The notes below the pieces were generated by a model. It was given only the letters and a program-made list of their open reading frames with translations, was not told the origin of the DNA and searched no databases. From assembly GCA_910575105.1 (NCBI GenBank), contig CAJTDK010000007.1, positions 62,001 to 126,000 of the forward strand: a stretch of DNA of 64,000 nt. Direction: 5' to 3'. Below are positions 9,008-17,330 of this stretch, piece after piece. The stretch comes from Lachnospiraceae bacterium (lineage in GTDB: Bacteria; Bacillota; Clostridia; Lachnospirales; Lachnospiraceae). The translations under genes were made by a program, and so were the position numbers. The first letter of the stretch is position 1. Each line of letters opens with the position of its first letter.

Positions 9008-9247
9008 CTACTTTTCATCACAGATTTCTACAAGAATTATGTCCGGACCGATCCTTTTGATGCAGCGAAAGGGGATGATATACTCTGCCCCGTCCCCGAA
9101 CAGGCCGCAGAACTTCCCCGCCCTCGGAACGACGATCGCTTCGATACATCCCTTACATTCGTCGATGATCAGATCCACGATATAACCAAGCTTCTTACAG
9201 TCACAGGTATTGATCACTTCTTTATCCTCTAATTCACAAAGTCTCAC
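9008..9247 (-). CDS. YlmC/YmxH-family PRC-barrel sporulation protein
   Basis: A 79-residue protein beginning at a GTG (9247) as VRLCELEDKEVINTCDCKKL, with AGGGGG eight bases upstream; an ATG at 9280 would add 11 residues but breaks the family N-terminus. The sequence (CDCKKLGYIVDLIID, GKFCGLFGDGAEYIIP, RIGPDIILVE) is that of the small PRC-barrel proteins YlmC/YmxH of spore formers. Their exact role is not settled; ymxH is linked to sporulation gene sets by family annotation. It lies just downstream of the ferredoxin terminator and so probably has its own promoter. Confidence 0.9.
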   Translation of the reverse strand: MRLCELEDKEVINTCDCKKLGYIVDLIIDECKGCIEAIVVPRAGKFCGLFGDGAEYIIPFRCIKRIGPDIILVEICDEK

Positions 9248-9290
9248 AGCCGCTGCCCCCTGTATTATTCTGATGCGCATTTTCCGGATA

Positions 9291-9329
9291 AAGAAAAATC
9301 CGCATACACTATCAGTTATAGTATATGCG
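9291..9329 (-). terminator. Intrinsic terminator of the ferredoxin gene
   Basis: On the minus strand a 12-bp stem (CGCATATACTAT with one G-U pair, arms 9318-9329 and 9301-9312) is followed by GATTTTTCTTT. It lies 16 bases after the ferredoxin stop codon. Confidence 0.8.
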
Positions 9330-9344
9330 AATCTGTATCTTTTG

Positions 9345-9530
9345 CTATTCTTCAATATCTATGACCGAAACAGGACAGCTGTCTCTCGCCTCAGTGGCCG
9401 GCTTCTCATATTCCGGCGCAACGTCGGCAAACGCCTCTGCGACACCGTCATCATTAAACCTGAATACCTCCGGACACGCTGCGACACAGGCGCCGCAGGA
9501 AATGCATCCTTCATTAACCTTTGCTTTCAT
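9345..9530 (-). CDS. 4Fe-4S ferredoxin
   Basis: A 61-residue small acidic protein. The cluster motif GCISCGACVAACPEVF supplies C9, C12, C15 and C19, and a distal CP at residue 52 (DSCPVSVI) is the usual partner in single-cluster ferredoxins. One cysteine is therefore spare, so it could hold one [4Fe-4S] cluster, or exchange ligands. It is likely a low-potential electron carrier in an anaerobic cell. It is monocistronic, since a terminator follows immediately. Confidence 0.93.
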   Translation of the reverse strand: MKAKVNEGCISCGACVAACPEVFRFNDDGVAEAFADVAPEYEKPATEARDSCPVSVIDIEE

Positions 9531-9615
9531 CGGAAATCCTCCTTACATTTTTTCTTAGGATTCCCTGCTTCTGCAAAAATATACATCTCCGCCCTGAGTA
9601 AATGCAGCCTGCGCC

Positions 9616-10548
9616 TTATTCACTCACCCATGTTCCGTTACGTCCCTTAAGCGCATCCTTCAGGCACTCGAAGGAAGTGATCACCGCGCGCCTTCCCTTG
9701 CGCTTCCCGATAAACTCTACAGAGGCAGAAAGCTTCGGGAGCATATTGTACTCTCCAAAATGCCCTTCTTCCATATACATCTTCGCTTCCTCAACCGATA
9801 TCTCGCCGAGAGCTTCCTCCTCCGGACGTCCCAGATTGATCTTGACCTTCTCGACGCTGGTCAGGATAATCAGCTCATCCGCATCGACCTCCTCTGCCAT
9901 CTTCCCTGCGATCAGATCCTTCTCGATCACTGCGCTGGCGCCCTTAAGGTGATTGTCCTGCTGCAGCACAGGGATACCCCCTCCTCCGCAGGCGATGACA
10001 ATCTGGTCTGCGTCAAGGAGCGCCCTGATCGCGTCAATCTCCACGATACTGACCGGATTCGGCGCAGACACGATCCGCCGGAAACCCTTTCCCGGCTCCT
10101 CCACCACATAATTCCCCTTTTTACGCTCTTCACCCGCCTCCTCCGCATTCATATAACGTCCGAGTATCTTCGTCGGCGTGTAAAATGCCTCGTCGTAAGG
10201 ATCTACGATCACCTGTGTCAGGATCGTGCTCACCGTCCGGTAGATACCGCGGTTCAATAATTCCTCACGGATCGCATTCTGCAGGTCATAGCCGATATAA
10301 CCCTGGCTCATGGCTGAACAGACAGACATAGGCGCAGCCGTATAATCCTCATGTACTTTTCCGAACTCATTCATCGCCGTGTGAATCATACCTACCTGCG
10401 GGGCATTGCTGTGGGTAACCGCCACCTGGTATCCGTCCTCAATCAGATCAGCGATCACCTTCGACGTCTTCCTCGTCGCCTCCATCTGCTTCGGAAGATT
10501 CGTCCCCAGCGCCCGGTGTCCTAACGCGACTACTGCTCTTTTCTTCAT
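9616..10548 (-). CDS. arcC: Carbamate kinase
   Basis: A 310-residue amino-acid-kinase-fold protein starting MKKRAVVALGHRALG at 10548 (AAAGGGG upstream). Family segments include AVTHSNAPQVGMI, IACGGGGIPV and EKDLIAGKMAEEVDAD. It catalyses carbamoyl phosphate + ADP to ATP + carbamate and ammonia, the last step of arginine deiminase or related purine/allantoin fermentations. No arcA, arcB or other partner lies nearby. The N-terminal GGNALG motif of typical carbamate kinases appears here as GHRALG, a small deviation in the phosphate-binding loop. Confidence 0.93.
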   Translation of the reverse strand: MKKRAVVALGHRALGTNLPKQMEATRKTSKVIADLIEDGYQVAVTHSNAPQVGMIHTAMNEFGKVHEDYTAAPMSVCSAMSQGYIGYDLQNAIREELLNRGIYRTVSTILTQVIVDPYDEAFYTPTKILGRYMNAEEAGEERKKGNYVVEEPGKGFRRIVSAPNPVSIVEIDAIRALLDADQIVIACGGGGIPVLQQDNHLKGASAVIEKDLIAGKMAEEVDADELIILTSVEKVKINLGRPEEEALGEISVEEAKMYMEEGHFGEYNMLPKLSASVEFIGKRKGRRAVITSFECLKDALKGRNGTWVSE

Positions 10549-10651
10549 AAACTCTACCCCTTTCGGATATAAAAAATACGGTATCCGCCAAATGCCCATG
10601 CAGCTCGGCCGTCCGCCTCATCTTCCGCGAAAAAAAGCGGAAATAAAATAA

Positions 10652-10726
10652 TCGGGGTAACAGGATTCGAACCTGCGACCTCACGGCCCCCAGCCGTGCG
10701 CTCTAACCAAACTGAGCCATACCCCG
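10652..10726 (-). tRNA. tRNA-Pro (GGG)
   Basis: A complete cloverleaf reads from CGGGGTA to TACCCCG with discriminator A. The anticodon loop CTGGGGG places GGG at 34-36, reading CCC/CCU. The T-arm GGTTCGAATCC is intact. It differs from the tRNA-Pro (TGG) at 27875, giving two proline isoacceptors in the window. Confidence 0.95.
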
Positions 10727-10844
10727 ATACTGTTATTTTAGCGAATTCTGTCAAAGAAAGCAAGAGTTTTTTTCTAACATTTATGTTACAATACAATAAA
10801 CAGGTAAAATGATATAGTAATTATATGCGAAAGGAGTTCCTATT

Positions 10845-11648
10845 ATGATGAAAGTAATAGTAATCGGCCCTAATGGCAAGATGGGAAAGCTGATCACGCA
10901 GACTGCAGCCTCAAGGGAAGATATGCAGCTTGTTGCAGGTGTCGCACCCGCAGGGCGTGATTATATCGGAAGCGATCTCGGAACAGCCGCCATGGTCGGC
11001 AGAGAGCTTGGGGTCCCGGTCGTGGACGACTTAGAAAGCGTCATCGAAGGCTGCGATGTGATCATTGATTTTTCCACCAGGGAGATGGGGATGACCGTAC
11101 TCGGCCTCGCTGTCGCCCACAAAAAATCTCTTGTCTGCGGCACCACAGGATTTTCCCCAGAGGAAATGCAGCGCTTCCGGGATGCCGCCGCGCACATCCC
11201 CATGCTCTACGCCGCCAACACGTCAAAACTGGTCAATGTCATGAACAAGCTTTTGGAATTAGTTGTATCCGCAGCAGGAGGCGATCTGGACATCGAGATC
11301 CTGGAGATGCACGACCAGTGGAAAAAGGACGCTCCCAGCGGCACATCCAAAGAGATGGGCGAGATCATGGCAGAGGCTCTCGGACATAAGCTGTCCGACA
11401 TAGCCGTATACGGGCGCGAAGGGGCTTCTCCCCGCACTCCCGGCACCATCGGCTACCATTCCCTCAGAGCAGGAAATATCCCCAGCAGCCATACCGTATT
11501 TTTCGGCGGCATGGGAGAACGCCTGGAGATCACGCACCACTCCTACAACTGGGAATGCTTCGCAAGAGGCGCCTGCGACTGCGCAGCGTATCTGGCAGGC
11601 CGGGAACCAGGATATTATACAATAAAAAATGTGCTGAATCTGGCATAA
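10845..11648 (+). CDS. dapB: 4-hydroxy-tetrahydrodipicolinate reductase
   Basis: A 267-residue protein. The NAD(P)-binding motif is VIVIGPNGKMGKLI, the substrate-domain motif is EMHDQWKKDAPSGTSKEM with the catalytic-site lysine in KKDAPSGT, and the catalytic histidine falls in LEITHHSYNW. It performs the second step of the diaminopimelate/lysine branch, supplying peptidoglycan and, in spore formers, dipicolinate precursors. It is alone: no dapA adjoins it. AAAGGAG lies eight bases before the first of two adjacent ATG codons. Confidence 0.95.
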   Translation: MMKVIVIGPNGKMGKLITQTAASREDMQLVAGVAPAGRDYIGSDLGTAAMVGRELGVPVVDDLESVIEGCDVIIDFSTREMGMTVLGLAVAHKKSLVCGTTGFSPEEMQRFRDAAAHIPMLYAANTSKLVNVMNKLLELVVSAAGGDLDIEILEMHDQWKKDAPSGTSKEMGEIMAEALGHKLSDIAVYGREGASPRTPGTIGYHSLRAGNIPSSHTVFFGGMGERLEITHHSYNWECFARGACDCAAYLAGREPGYYTIKNVLNLA

Positions 11649-11653
11649 TACTA

Positions 11654-11682
11654 TTGCTATTTCAGCACGCATGAAGTATAAT
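11654..11682 (+). promoter_or_regulatory. Promoter of the YbjQ-like gene
   Basis: TTGCTA (11654-11659), a 17-base spacer and TATAAT (11677-11682), 38 bases before the start codon. Confidence 0.6.
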
Positions 11683-11720
11683 TGTATTAATCAAATAATA
11701 CAATAGTAGGAGGATACACC

Positions 11721-12032
11721 ATGATTTTAGTAAATACAGATTATATTACAGGTAAAAATTTAGAAATGATCGGCCTTGTACGCGGAACGATGATTCAGTC
11801 GGTACATCTGGGAAAGGATATTATGAACAGCTTCAAGACGCTCGTGGGCGGTGAGCTTAGCTCCTACACGGAGATGATGAGCGAAGCAAGGGCTATCGCT
11901 ACAAAGCGCATGGTCGACGACGCACAGGCCATGGGCGCGGATGCAGTAATCAATATCCGCTATACATCAAGCTCTGTAACCCAGGGTGCGGCTGAGGTTA
12001 TGGCATACGGGACCGCAGTCAAGTTTGTCTAA
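11721..12032 (+). CDS. YbjQ/UPF0145-family protein
   Basis: A 103-residue protein of the YbjQ family, often called heavy-metal-binding domain. Diagnostic segments are GLVRGTMIQSVHLGKDI, GGELSSYTEMM, ARAIATKRMVDDAQAMGADA and VINIRYTSS. Members form pentamers and have no established biochemical role. It has its own promoter and a TAGGAGG ribosome site, and is followed by a strong bidirectional terminator. Confidence 0.92.
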   Translation: MILVNTDYITGKNLEMIGLVRGTMIQSVHLGKDIMNSFKTLVGGELSSYTEMMSEARAIATKRMVDDAQAMGADAVINIRYTSSSVTQGAAEVMAYGTAVKFV

Positions 12033-12177
12033 GGCAGCATACTGTATTAAAATGTTTACAAGCATTGCGATGGGCGGCCTTTGAGCCGCGGGTAGTGACG
12101 TTTGTTTTACATTACAGCGTTGGGAAGGTATTTTCCCCATGATACTGGATCGTTCCGCACGTTGTGCTCACACGTTC

Positions 12178-12217
12178 AAAAAAGCTTCACCCGCTGCTGT
12201 GCAGGTGAAGCTTTTTA
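12178..12217. terminator. Bidirectional intrinsic terminator
   Basis: AAAAAGCTTCACC (12178-12190) pairs with GGTGAAGCTTTTT around CGCTGCTGTGCA. Runs of A and T flank the stem on both sides, so it can end both the YbjQ-like gene (+) and the converging cell-wall gene (-). Confidence 0.85.
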
Positions 12218-12272
12218 CTTAGCCTTATAAACGTCTTCTGTCCTTCTTTATCTCTTATCAGGCTTTGGCGTC

Positions 12273-13346
12273 TTACCAGTCAGTATACAAATCTATCGTC
12301 CCCGACGCGCAGCCGGAATCATAGACCTTCCCCGGTCCGAGGGATGTATTTACGACGGTTCCCTTCGGATAATCGCTGCTGGCCACACAGATATAGCCGT
12401 CAGAATCACGGATTGTCCCGTCCGACGCCACATGCCGTCCCGGAATCTTAAGACCGTGCCCTGGAAGCACCTTCTGTGAATAATACGTCTCCCTGTGCCC
12501 GTTATAATAATTGACACCCTTCTTCTTGGTAAGAACCCCGCTGCCGGAAGGCATATCATAGTCGCCGCCCTTGTCCGCAGTTGTCTTATTCTCATCGGAC
12601 GTATCCTTATCTTCGCTCTTCGGATTATCCTTCTTCGCCTGAGCCGCTGTCTCAGCCGCTTTCTTCTCTTCGGCAGCCCTTCTGGCCTGCTCTTCCTTTT
12701 TGCGTCTTGCTTCCTCCGCAGCCCTGCGCGCTTCCTCGGCGCGGAGATTCTGTATCTTGGTTTTCAGGGCTGTCAGATCAACTGACATAGCGTCAGCCTT
12801 CGCCTGCAGCGTATCCTGCTTCGCGTCCAGTTCCTTCTGAAGCTTGATCTGAGAATCCTTCTCATCCACCAGATGCTGCTCCTGATCCGCAATATTCTCG
12901 CGGAGTGTCCGAAACTCCTCCAGCTTGTTGCGGTCGTACTCACTGACATTCTGAATAAAATCCACCCTGTTCAGAAAATCATTCATACTCTCCGCCGAGA
13001 CCAGTACCTCAAGCATGGAAACACTGTCGTTCTCATACATGTATCTGATACGCAGCTTCAGATCCTCATACTGCTGCGACTCGCTGTGCCTTGCAATGGC
13101 AAGCTGCTCCCGTGTCTTCTCGATCTCTCCCGTGGTCTCTTCTATCTTCTCTTCTACATCAGCAATATCGTTGCCGATGTCCAGTAATTCCTGATTCACA
13201 TTATCCAGCTCGTTTTTCAGATCCGACGACTGGCTCTCCATACTCTCGATATCTCCCGCCTCCGCTGTAAGACGGCAGCCGAAAAAGAACAGTAAGCCTG
13301 TACAGAATATGCCTGCCCGTATCCACTTTGTTAACAAATGCTTCAT
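12273..13346 (-). CDS. Secreted coiled-coil cell-wall protein with C-terminal 3D domain (CwlO/PcsB N-terminal type)
   Basis: A 357-residue protein from the ATG at 13346 (GGAGGGAG upstream). A signal peptide covers about 1-32. A long coiled coil (about 33-235) resembles the N-terminal domain of CwlO/PcsB-type hydrolases (VSMLEVLVSAESMNDFLNR). An Ala/Lys/Glu-rich linker (EEARRKKEEQARRAAEE) follows. The last ~75 residues form a 3D domain, a double-psi barrel named for three aspartates, visible in VYDSGCASGTIDLYTDW. Such domains occur in lytic transglycosylase-like proteins acting on peptidoglycan. No NlpC/P60 domain is present, so hydrolytic activity would have to reside in the 3D domain. A role in wall remodelling is inferred. 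Confidence 0.88.
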   Translation of the reverse strand: MKHLLTKWIRAGIFCTGLLFFFGCRLTAEAGDIESMESQSSDLKNELDNVNQELLDIGNDIADVEEKIEETTGEIEKTREQLAIARHSESQQYEDLKLRIRYMYENDSVSMLEVLVSAESMNDFLNRVDFIQNVSEYDRNKLEEFRTLRENIADQEQHLVDEKDSQIKLQKELDAKQDTLQAKADAMSVDLTALKTKIQNLRAEEARRAAEEARRKKEEQARRAAEEKKAAETAAQAKKDNPKSEDKDTSDENKTTADKGGDYDMPSGSGVLTKKKGVNYYNGHRETYYSQKVLPGHGLKIPGRHVASDGTIRDSDGYICVASSDYPKGTVVNTSLGPGKVYDSGCASGTIDLYTDW

Positions 13347-13474
13347 ACTCTCCCTCCATGTGATATAAAGAAATAATACCACATTTTGTCCAATTATGCA
13401 AAATTTATATTTGTTATCTGTTCACTCCGTTTACCGTAACGCAGCAATCAACAATACTTACATTTCTATTATCA

Positions 13475-14398
13475 TTAATTTAAGAAATTGTCAATAATCA
13501 CACTCTCGGCTTCCTCTTCTGTCATCCCCATCGTCCGCAGTTTAGTCAACTGCTCGTCATTGATCCTTCCGATCGCCGCCTCATGGATGATGGCTGCATC
13601 CAGATGATTCGCATTAATCTCCGGAATCGAGCTTACCTGCGCATGCCCCATAATAATAGAATCGCACTGCACATGTGCATGGCAGCCGGCATTACCCACC
13701 GCCTTCGGGTGGAATACCTGCTTTGAATTCCCCTTTGCCACAGAACGAGATACGATCTGCGCAGAGCTTCCCTCGCCGTCAAGCTGCACATCCATGTTAG
13801 AGACCGCCGTCTGGTCATCATGTGTCATCAGCTTCTCCACTACATATAATTTTGACCCTTTTCCAAGAAAAATATGCGTCTCTCTCTCCGTAGAGTCAAC
13901 GCCCTTGATCTGCGCAGTATCTAAAGTAAACACCGCGTTATCCTTCATATAAATATTCGTCACCGGATTAAGCACCCTGGCACCGGACCCTTCACCCTCA
14001 CCGTAATGCTTTTCCTCGTAGCGCACATTAGCTCCGTCCTCCACGTGGAAGGAATGAATGCCGTCGTGGCGGCTCTCGTTGCAGCCGCTGTTGTGGATCC
14101 CGCAGCCCGCGACAATCGTAACCTCCGCGCCCCTTGCAATATAAAAATCATTGTATACAACGTCTGTCATACCGGAGGCATCTACCACTACCGGGATATG
14201 CACCTGCTCGCCCTTAGTATCGCCGTCAATATACACATCGATTCCCGGCTTATCTTCCTTTTTCCTGATCTTGATATGCTCGCTGTCCCCATGGCAGAGC
14301 GCAGTCCCGTTGTGTCTCAGGTTAAATGCCCCGCTCTGCTTAAAGCCCTTCTCATCAATCTGCTGCAATATCTTCTGTGTAATCTCATCTAAAGTCAT
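13475..14398 (-). CDS. SufB/SufD-family Fe-S cluster scaffold of a minimal two-gene SUF system
   Basis: A 307-residue SufBD-family protein, shorter than classic SufB (about 470). The beta-helix core segments (IARGAEVTIVAGCGIHNSG, TLDTAQIKG, HVQCDSIIMG) and the C-terminal family signature AAIIHEAAIGRINDEQL are present. It follows the SufC-like ATPase by 18 bases and the pair stands alone: no sufS, sufU or second SufD. This is the arrangement of the minimal SUF-like (SmsCB) systems described in archaea and anaerobic bacteria. Together they would assemble Fe-S clusters, with sulfur supplied from elsewhere. Confidence 0.88.
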   Translation of the reverse strand: MTLDEITQKILQQIDEKGFKQSGAFNLRHNGTALCHGDSEHIKIRKKEDKPGIDVYIDGDTKGEQVHIPVVVDASGMTDVVYNDFYIARGAEVTIVAGCGIHNSGCNESRHDGIHSFHVEDGANVRYEEKHYGEGEGSGARVLNPVTNIYMKDNAVFTLDTAQIKGVDSTERETHIFLGKGSKLYVVEKLMTHDDQTAVSNMDVQLDGEGSSAQIVSRSVAKGNSKQVFHPKAVGNAGCHAHVQCDSIIMGHAQVSSIPEINANHLDAAIIHEAAIGRINDEQLTKLRTMGMTEEEAESVIIDNFLN

Positions 14399-14416
14399 AC
14401 ATCATTCTCCTCTATT

Positions 14417-15148
14417 TTATATAGAAGTATTTCTCTTTAAGCAGGCAAGACTGTCTGCTGTGTTCATCAATTTGGGAAGCACCTCCTGTGTTGTCCCAAG
14501 CTGGCCGATCCGCCCGTCCTCGATCACCATGATCCTGTCTGCCATCTGGATGATCCTCTCCTGATGGGAAATGAGGATCAGGCTCTGCTCTTTTTTCTTG
14601 TGAATCGCCTCAAACTGCTGCACAAGCATGGAAAAGCTCCACAGATCGATCCCGGCCTCCGGCTCGTCAAAAATGCACAGCTTATGAGTCCTAGCCAGCA
14701 CTGTCGCGATCTCCAGCCGCTTCATCTCGCCGCCGGAAAGCGTCGCGTCAACCTCTCTTGTAATATATTCATTGGCACAAAGCCCCACGACGCTCAGCAT
14801 CCGGCAGCACTCCGGCTTCGACAGCTCCCTGCCCGCCGCAAGGGATAAAAGCCGGATAACCGTCATCCCCTTGAACCTTGGCGGCTGCTGGAAGGCAAAC
14901 CCGATCCCGGCATTGGCCCTGTGGTTAATATCATAGGAGGTAATATCCTCCCCGTCTAAAATAATCTGCCCGCTGTCAGCCTCTTCAATACCCATCAGCA
15001 CCTTTGCAAGGGTGGACTTCCCGCCTCCGTTAGGGCCTGTAATAACGAGCATCTCGCCGTCATCCACCTGAAAGCTTATATTCTTAACAATACTTCTCTC
15101 TATTCCATTCTCATTCACCTTGAATGTCAGATCTTTAACGTCAAGCAT
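14417..15148 (-). CDS. sufC: SufC-like Fe-S assembly ATPase
   Basis: A 243-residue ABC ATPase. Walker A is GPNGGGKST, the Q-loop lies in FAFQQPPRFKGM, the signature is LSGGEMKRLEIA, Walker B is LCIFDEPEAGID, and the H-loop is LISHQERI. FQQPP and EPEAGIDLWS are typical of SufC rather than of transporters, and no permease gene is near. It precedes the SufBD gene in one operon. Its ATPase would drive conformational change of the scaffold during cluster assembly in the cytosol. Confidence 0.92.
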   Translation of the reverse strand: MLDVKDLTFKVNENGIERSIVKNISFQVDDGEMLVITGPNGGGKSTLAKVLMGIEEADSGQIILDGEDITSYDINHRANAGIGFAFQQPPRFKGMTVIRLLSLAAGRELSKPECCRMLSVVGLCANEYITREVDATLSGGEMKRLEIATVLARTHKLCIFDEPEAGIDLWSFSMLVQQFEAIHKKKEQSLILISHQERIIQMADRIMVIEDGRIGQLGTTQEVLPKLMNTADSLACLKRNTSI

Positions 15149-15246
15149 AAATGCAGCTCCTTTCTAACCACAGTACATTATAATCGAAACCGCGCCTTCC
15201 TGCAACATAAAAATGCATGTCTTCCAGATACTGCATTTTGGAGATG

Positions 15247-15282
15247 GTTATTATTCACGGCTAAGGGGCCGCTCATAGCAAC
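15247..15282 (+). repeat. 36-bp dispersed hairpin repeat, degenerate copy
   Basis: It shares the exact 17-base right part GGGCCGCTCATAGCAAC and much of its left part with the copy at 61977-62012. Here the left arm is decayed, so the stem is imperfect. It lies between sufC and the hypothetical membrane gene. Confidence 0.65.
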
Positions 15283-15440
15283 GATTCGCGGCGGCATTCT
15301 GAGTTTTTCTGCGCAAAATCCGCTGCTCGCACAGCAATTTTCTAAAGAAAATCTTATGTCTTCGTTAACTTTCTATGATATCCCTTGTGTCTTCAGACTA
15401 AACATAATACAATAGAAAAGCATTTTCAAGGAGGCAGTAT

Positions 15441-16151
15441 ATGAATATGAATAATAATGAAAGCAAAAAGCATCCCCAGGATGTCTTTGATAAAGATTTT
15501 GAAGTAATATACGAGGGCGATCTGCCCGAACTCCCTAATGATCTGGGAAATGACGACTATAAAGATGTCCTGTCCAACCTCTCAGAGCTGGATACGACAA
15601 AAAGCCTTGGCATTGACTATTTGGCACAAAACCGTACAAAGACCTTCAATGGCATCATTCATTCCAAAAACCTTCCTCAGCATCACGGCGGACACGCAGC
15701 GCAAAAACGCAGTACAGCAAGCATCCTGTTTCAAGGGATCACGCTCTTACTGATCGCTGCCGTCACCGGGCTTCTGGCTGTCACCTTCTGGAACCACAAG
15801 GCTTCTTACAGCGATATCGCCGGCGCAGCAGCCGGACATAACTATATTCTCGGGGCTTATTACGGTATGTCCCTTTTTCTCTTGCTGATCGAATGGATCG
15901 CATTTCTCAATGTTCTGCTCAACACAAGCACAGCCAGAGGACGCGGTATGCTTTCCTTTGTGTTCATCTATCTCGGCTCGCTGCTGTCACACCTGTTTGC
16001 CGGGCATCTTCCCTACTCTCCGGCACTTTTGCAGGGTATACGGGAAGCGCTGTACGTGTACGGAGGTTTGCATCTGGCACTGCTTTTGCTGTGTACAGCC
16101 GGGGTGCTGGTCTGTATCGGGCAAAGGCTGCTGGGGAATTGCCCGAAATAG
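15441..16151 (+). CDS. Hypothetical membrane protein, four predicted helices
   Basis: A 236-residue protein. The first ~90 residues are hydrophilic and acidic (DKDFEVIYEGDLPELPNDLG). Four hydrophobic segments follow at about 94-112, 130-160, 170-190 and 205-228 (ILFQGITLLLIAAVTGLLAV, YGMSLFLLLIEWIAFLNVLL). No motif is recognised. The AAGGAGG site six bases upstream and the terminator downstream show that it is a real, single-gene unit. It converges on rpsI. Confidence 0.8.
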   Translation: MNMNNNESKKHPQDVFDKDFEVIYEGDLPELPNDLGNDDYKDVLSNLSELDTTKSLGIDYLAQNRTKTFNGIIHSKNLPQHHGGHAAQKRSTASILFQGITLLLIAAVTGLLAVTFWNHKASYSDIAGAAAGHNYILGAYYGMSLFLLLIEWIAFLNVLLNTSTARGRGMLSFVFIYLGSLLSHLFAGHLPYSPALLQGIREALYVYGGLHLALLLLCTAGVLVCIGQRLLGNCPK

Positions 16152-16186
16152 AACCTTGCTTCTAAGCTTTATACCCCACAAGATCA

Positions 16187-16220
16187 GATACGCTCCGCGA
16201 GAAAACCCGCGGAGCGTATC
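16187..16220. terminator. Bidirectional terminator between convergent genes
   Basis: GATACGCTCCGCG (16187-16199) pairs perfectly with CGCGGAGCGTATC (16208-16220); TTTGAATTT follows on the plus strand. It separates the membrane gene (+) from rpsI (-). Confidence 0.8.
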
Positions 16221-16246
16221 TTTGAATTTGTATATTCTCTTCTTTC

Positions 16247-16639
16247 CTATCTCTTGGAGAACTGCGGAGCGCGACGAGCCGCTTTGAGGCCGTACTTCTT
16301 ACGCTCTTTCATACGCGGGTCACGTGTGAGATAACCAGCCTTCTTAAGCGCCGGCCTGTAATCTGCATCCGCCTCAAGAAGCGCTCTGGATATACCGTGA
16401 CGGATCGCTCCTGCCTGTCCTGTATATCCGCCGCCCTTAACGTTGACCAGCACGTCAAACTTTCCTTCTGTCTCTGTGAGAACTAACGGCTGACGAACGA
16501 TAACCTTCAATGTTTCAAGTCCGAGATACTCGTCGATATCTCTGCCATTTATTGTAATGTTGCCTGTTCCTGCTGTCAAATACACTCTTGCAACTGATTT
16601 TTTTCTTCTTCCTGTTCCATAGAATTTTGCTTTAGCCAC
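16247..16639 (-). CDS. rpsI: Ribosomal protein S9
   Basis: A 130-residue protein with the S9 signature [20 protein letters not shown] and the basic C-terminal tail ending RRAPQFSKR, which reaches the ribosomal P-site. The start is a GTG at 16639 directly after AGGAGGATATTACA. It is co-transcribed with rplM. Confidence 0.98.
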   Translation of the reverse strand: MAKAKFYGTGRRKKSVARVYLTAGTGNITINGRDIDEYLGLETLKVIVRQPLVLTETEGKFDVLVNVKGGGYTGQAGAIRHGISRALLEADADYRPALKKAGYLTRDPRMKERKKYGLKAARRAPQFSKR

Positions 16640-16665
16640 TGTAATATCCTCCTTTCAACCTTTCC

Positions 16666-17094
16666 TTAAAATTTCAACTCTACCGGCTTCTGAGCCTGCT
16701 GCCCGTGATCCGGTCCTGCATATACATGAAGCTTCTTAATCATCGCTCTTCCCAAAGGTCCCTTCGGAAGCATACCCTTTACGGCAAGCTCAATCACCTT
16801 CTCAGGCTTCTTAGCCATCATTTCTGCAAGCGTAGTCTCTCTCATGCCGCCTACATAATCAGAATGATTGTAATAGATCTTCTGGCTCATCTTTCTGCCT
16901 GTCACTTTTACCTTCTCAGCATTTACCACGATTACATAATCACCTGTATCAACATGCGGTGTAAATTCCGGCTTGTTCTTTCCTCTTAAAACCTTAGCCA
17001 CTTCAGATGACAAACGTCCTAATGTGCATCCGGCAGCATCAACTACATACCATTTTTTCTCAACCTTATCTGGATTTGCCATATAAGTTTTCAT
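16666..17094 (-). CDS. rplM: Ribosomal protein L13
   Basis: A 142-residue protein with the L13 core ([50 protein letters not shown]). It is the first gene of the usual rplM-rpsI operon, driven by a consensus promoter and a ~100-base leader. In Bacillus the L13 leader is an autoregulatory RNA; whether this one is cannot be decided by eye. Confidence 0.98.
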   Translation of the reverse strand: MKTYMANPDKVEKKWYVVDAAGCTLGRLSSEVAKVLRGKNKPEFTPHVDTGDYVIVVNAEKVKVTGRKMSQKIYYNHSDYVGGMRETTLAEMMAKKPEKVIELAVKGMLPKGPLGRAMIKKLHVYAGPDHGQQAQKPVELKF

Positions 17095-17202
17095 TGGTTT
17101 ACCTCCTGTAAATCATTCATAAATTCATAATCAGCTATATCAGAATCAGCAAATCTCCGGGGCTATGGCGGTTTACTGTTTCTCTTTTTTTCATACTGAT
17201 TT

Positions 17203-17231
17203 ATTATATTATACGGGTTCCGGCGTGTCAA
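17203..17231 (-). promoter_or_regulatory. Consensus promoter of rplM-rpsI
   Basis: On the minus strand TTGACA (17231-17226), a 17-base spacer and TATAAT (17208-17203): a perfect housekeeping promoter, about 110 bases before the rplM start codon. Confidence 0.9.
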
Positions 17232-17284
17232 CCATTTTCAGGTATTTTTTTATGCTGATTTTCCTGCCTTTTTCGGGCAGCCTG

Positions 17285-17293
17285 TGCTATAAT
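17285..17293 (+). promoter_or_regulatory. Extended -10 promoter of the MATE gene
   Basis: TGC immediately precedes TATAAT (17288-17293), an extended -10 element, with no good -35. It is 37 bases before the start codon. Confidence 0.5.
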
Positions 17294-17330
17294 ATGGTCA
17301 CTTTGGGTTATTACATTTGGAGGTTAAGTT

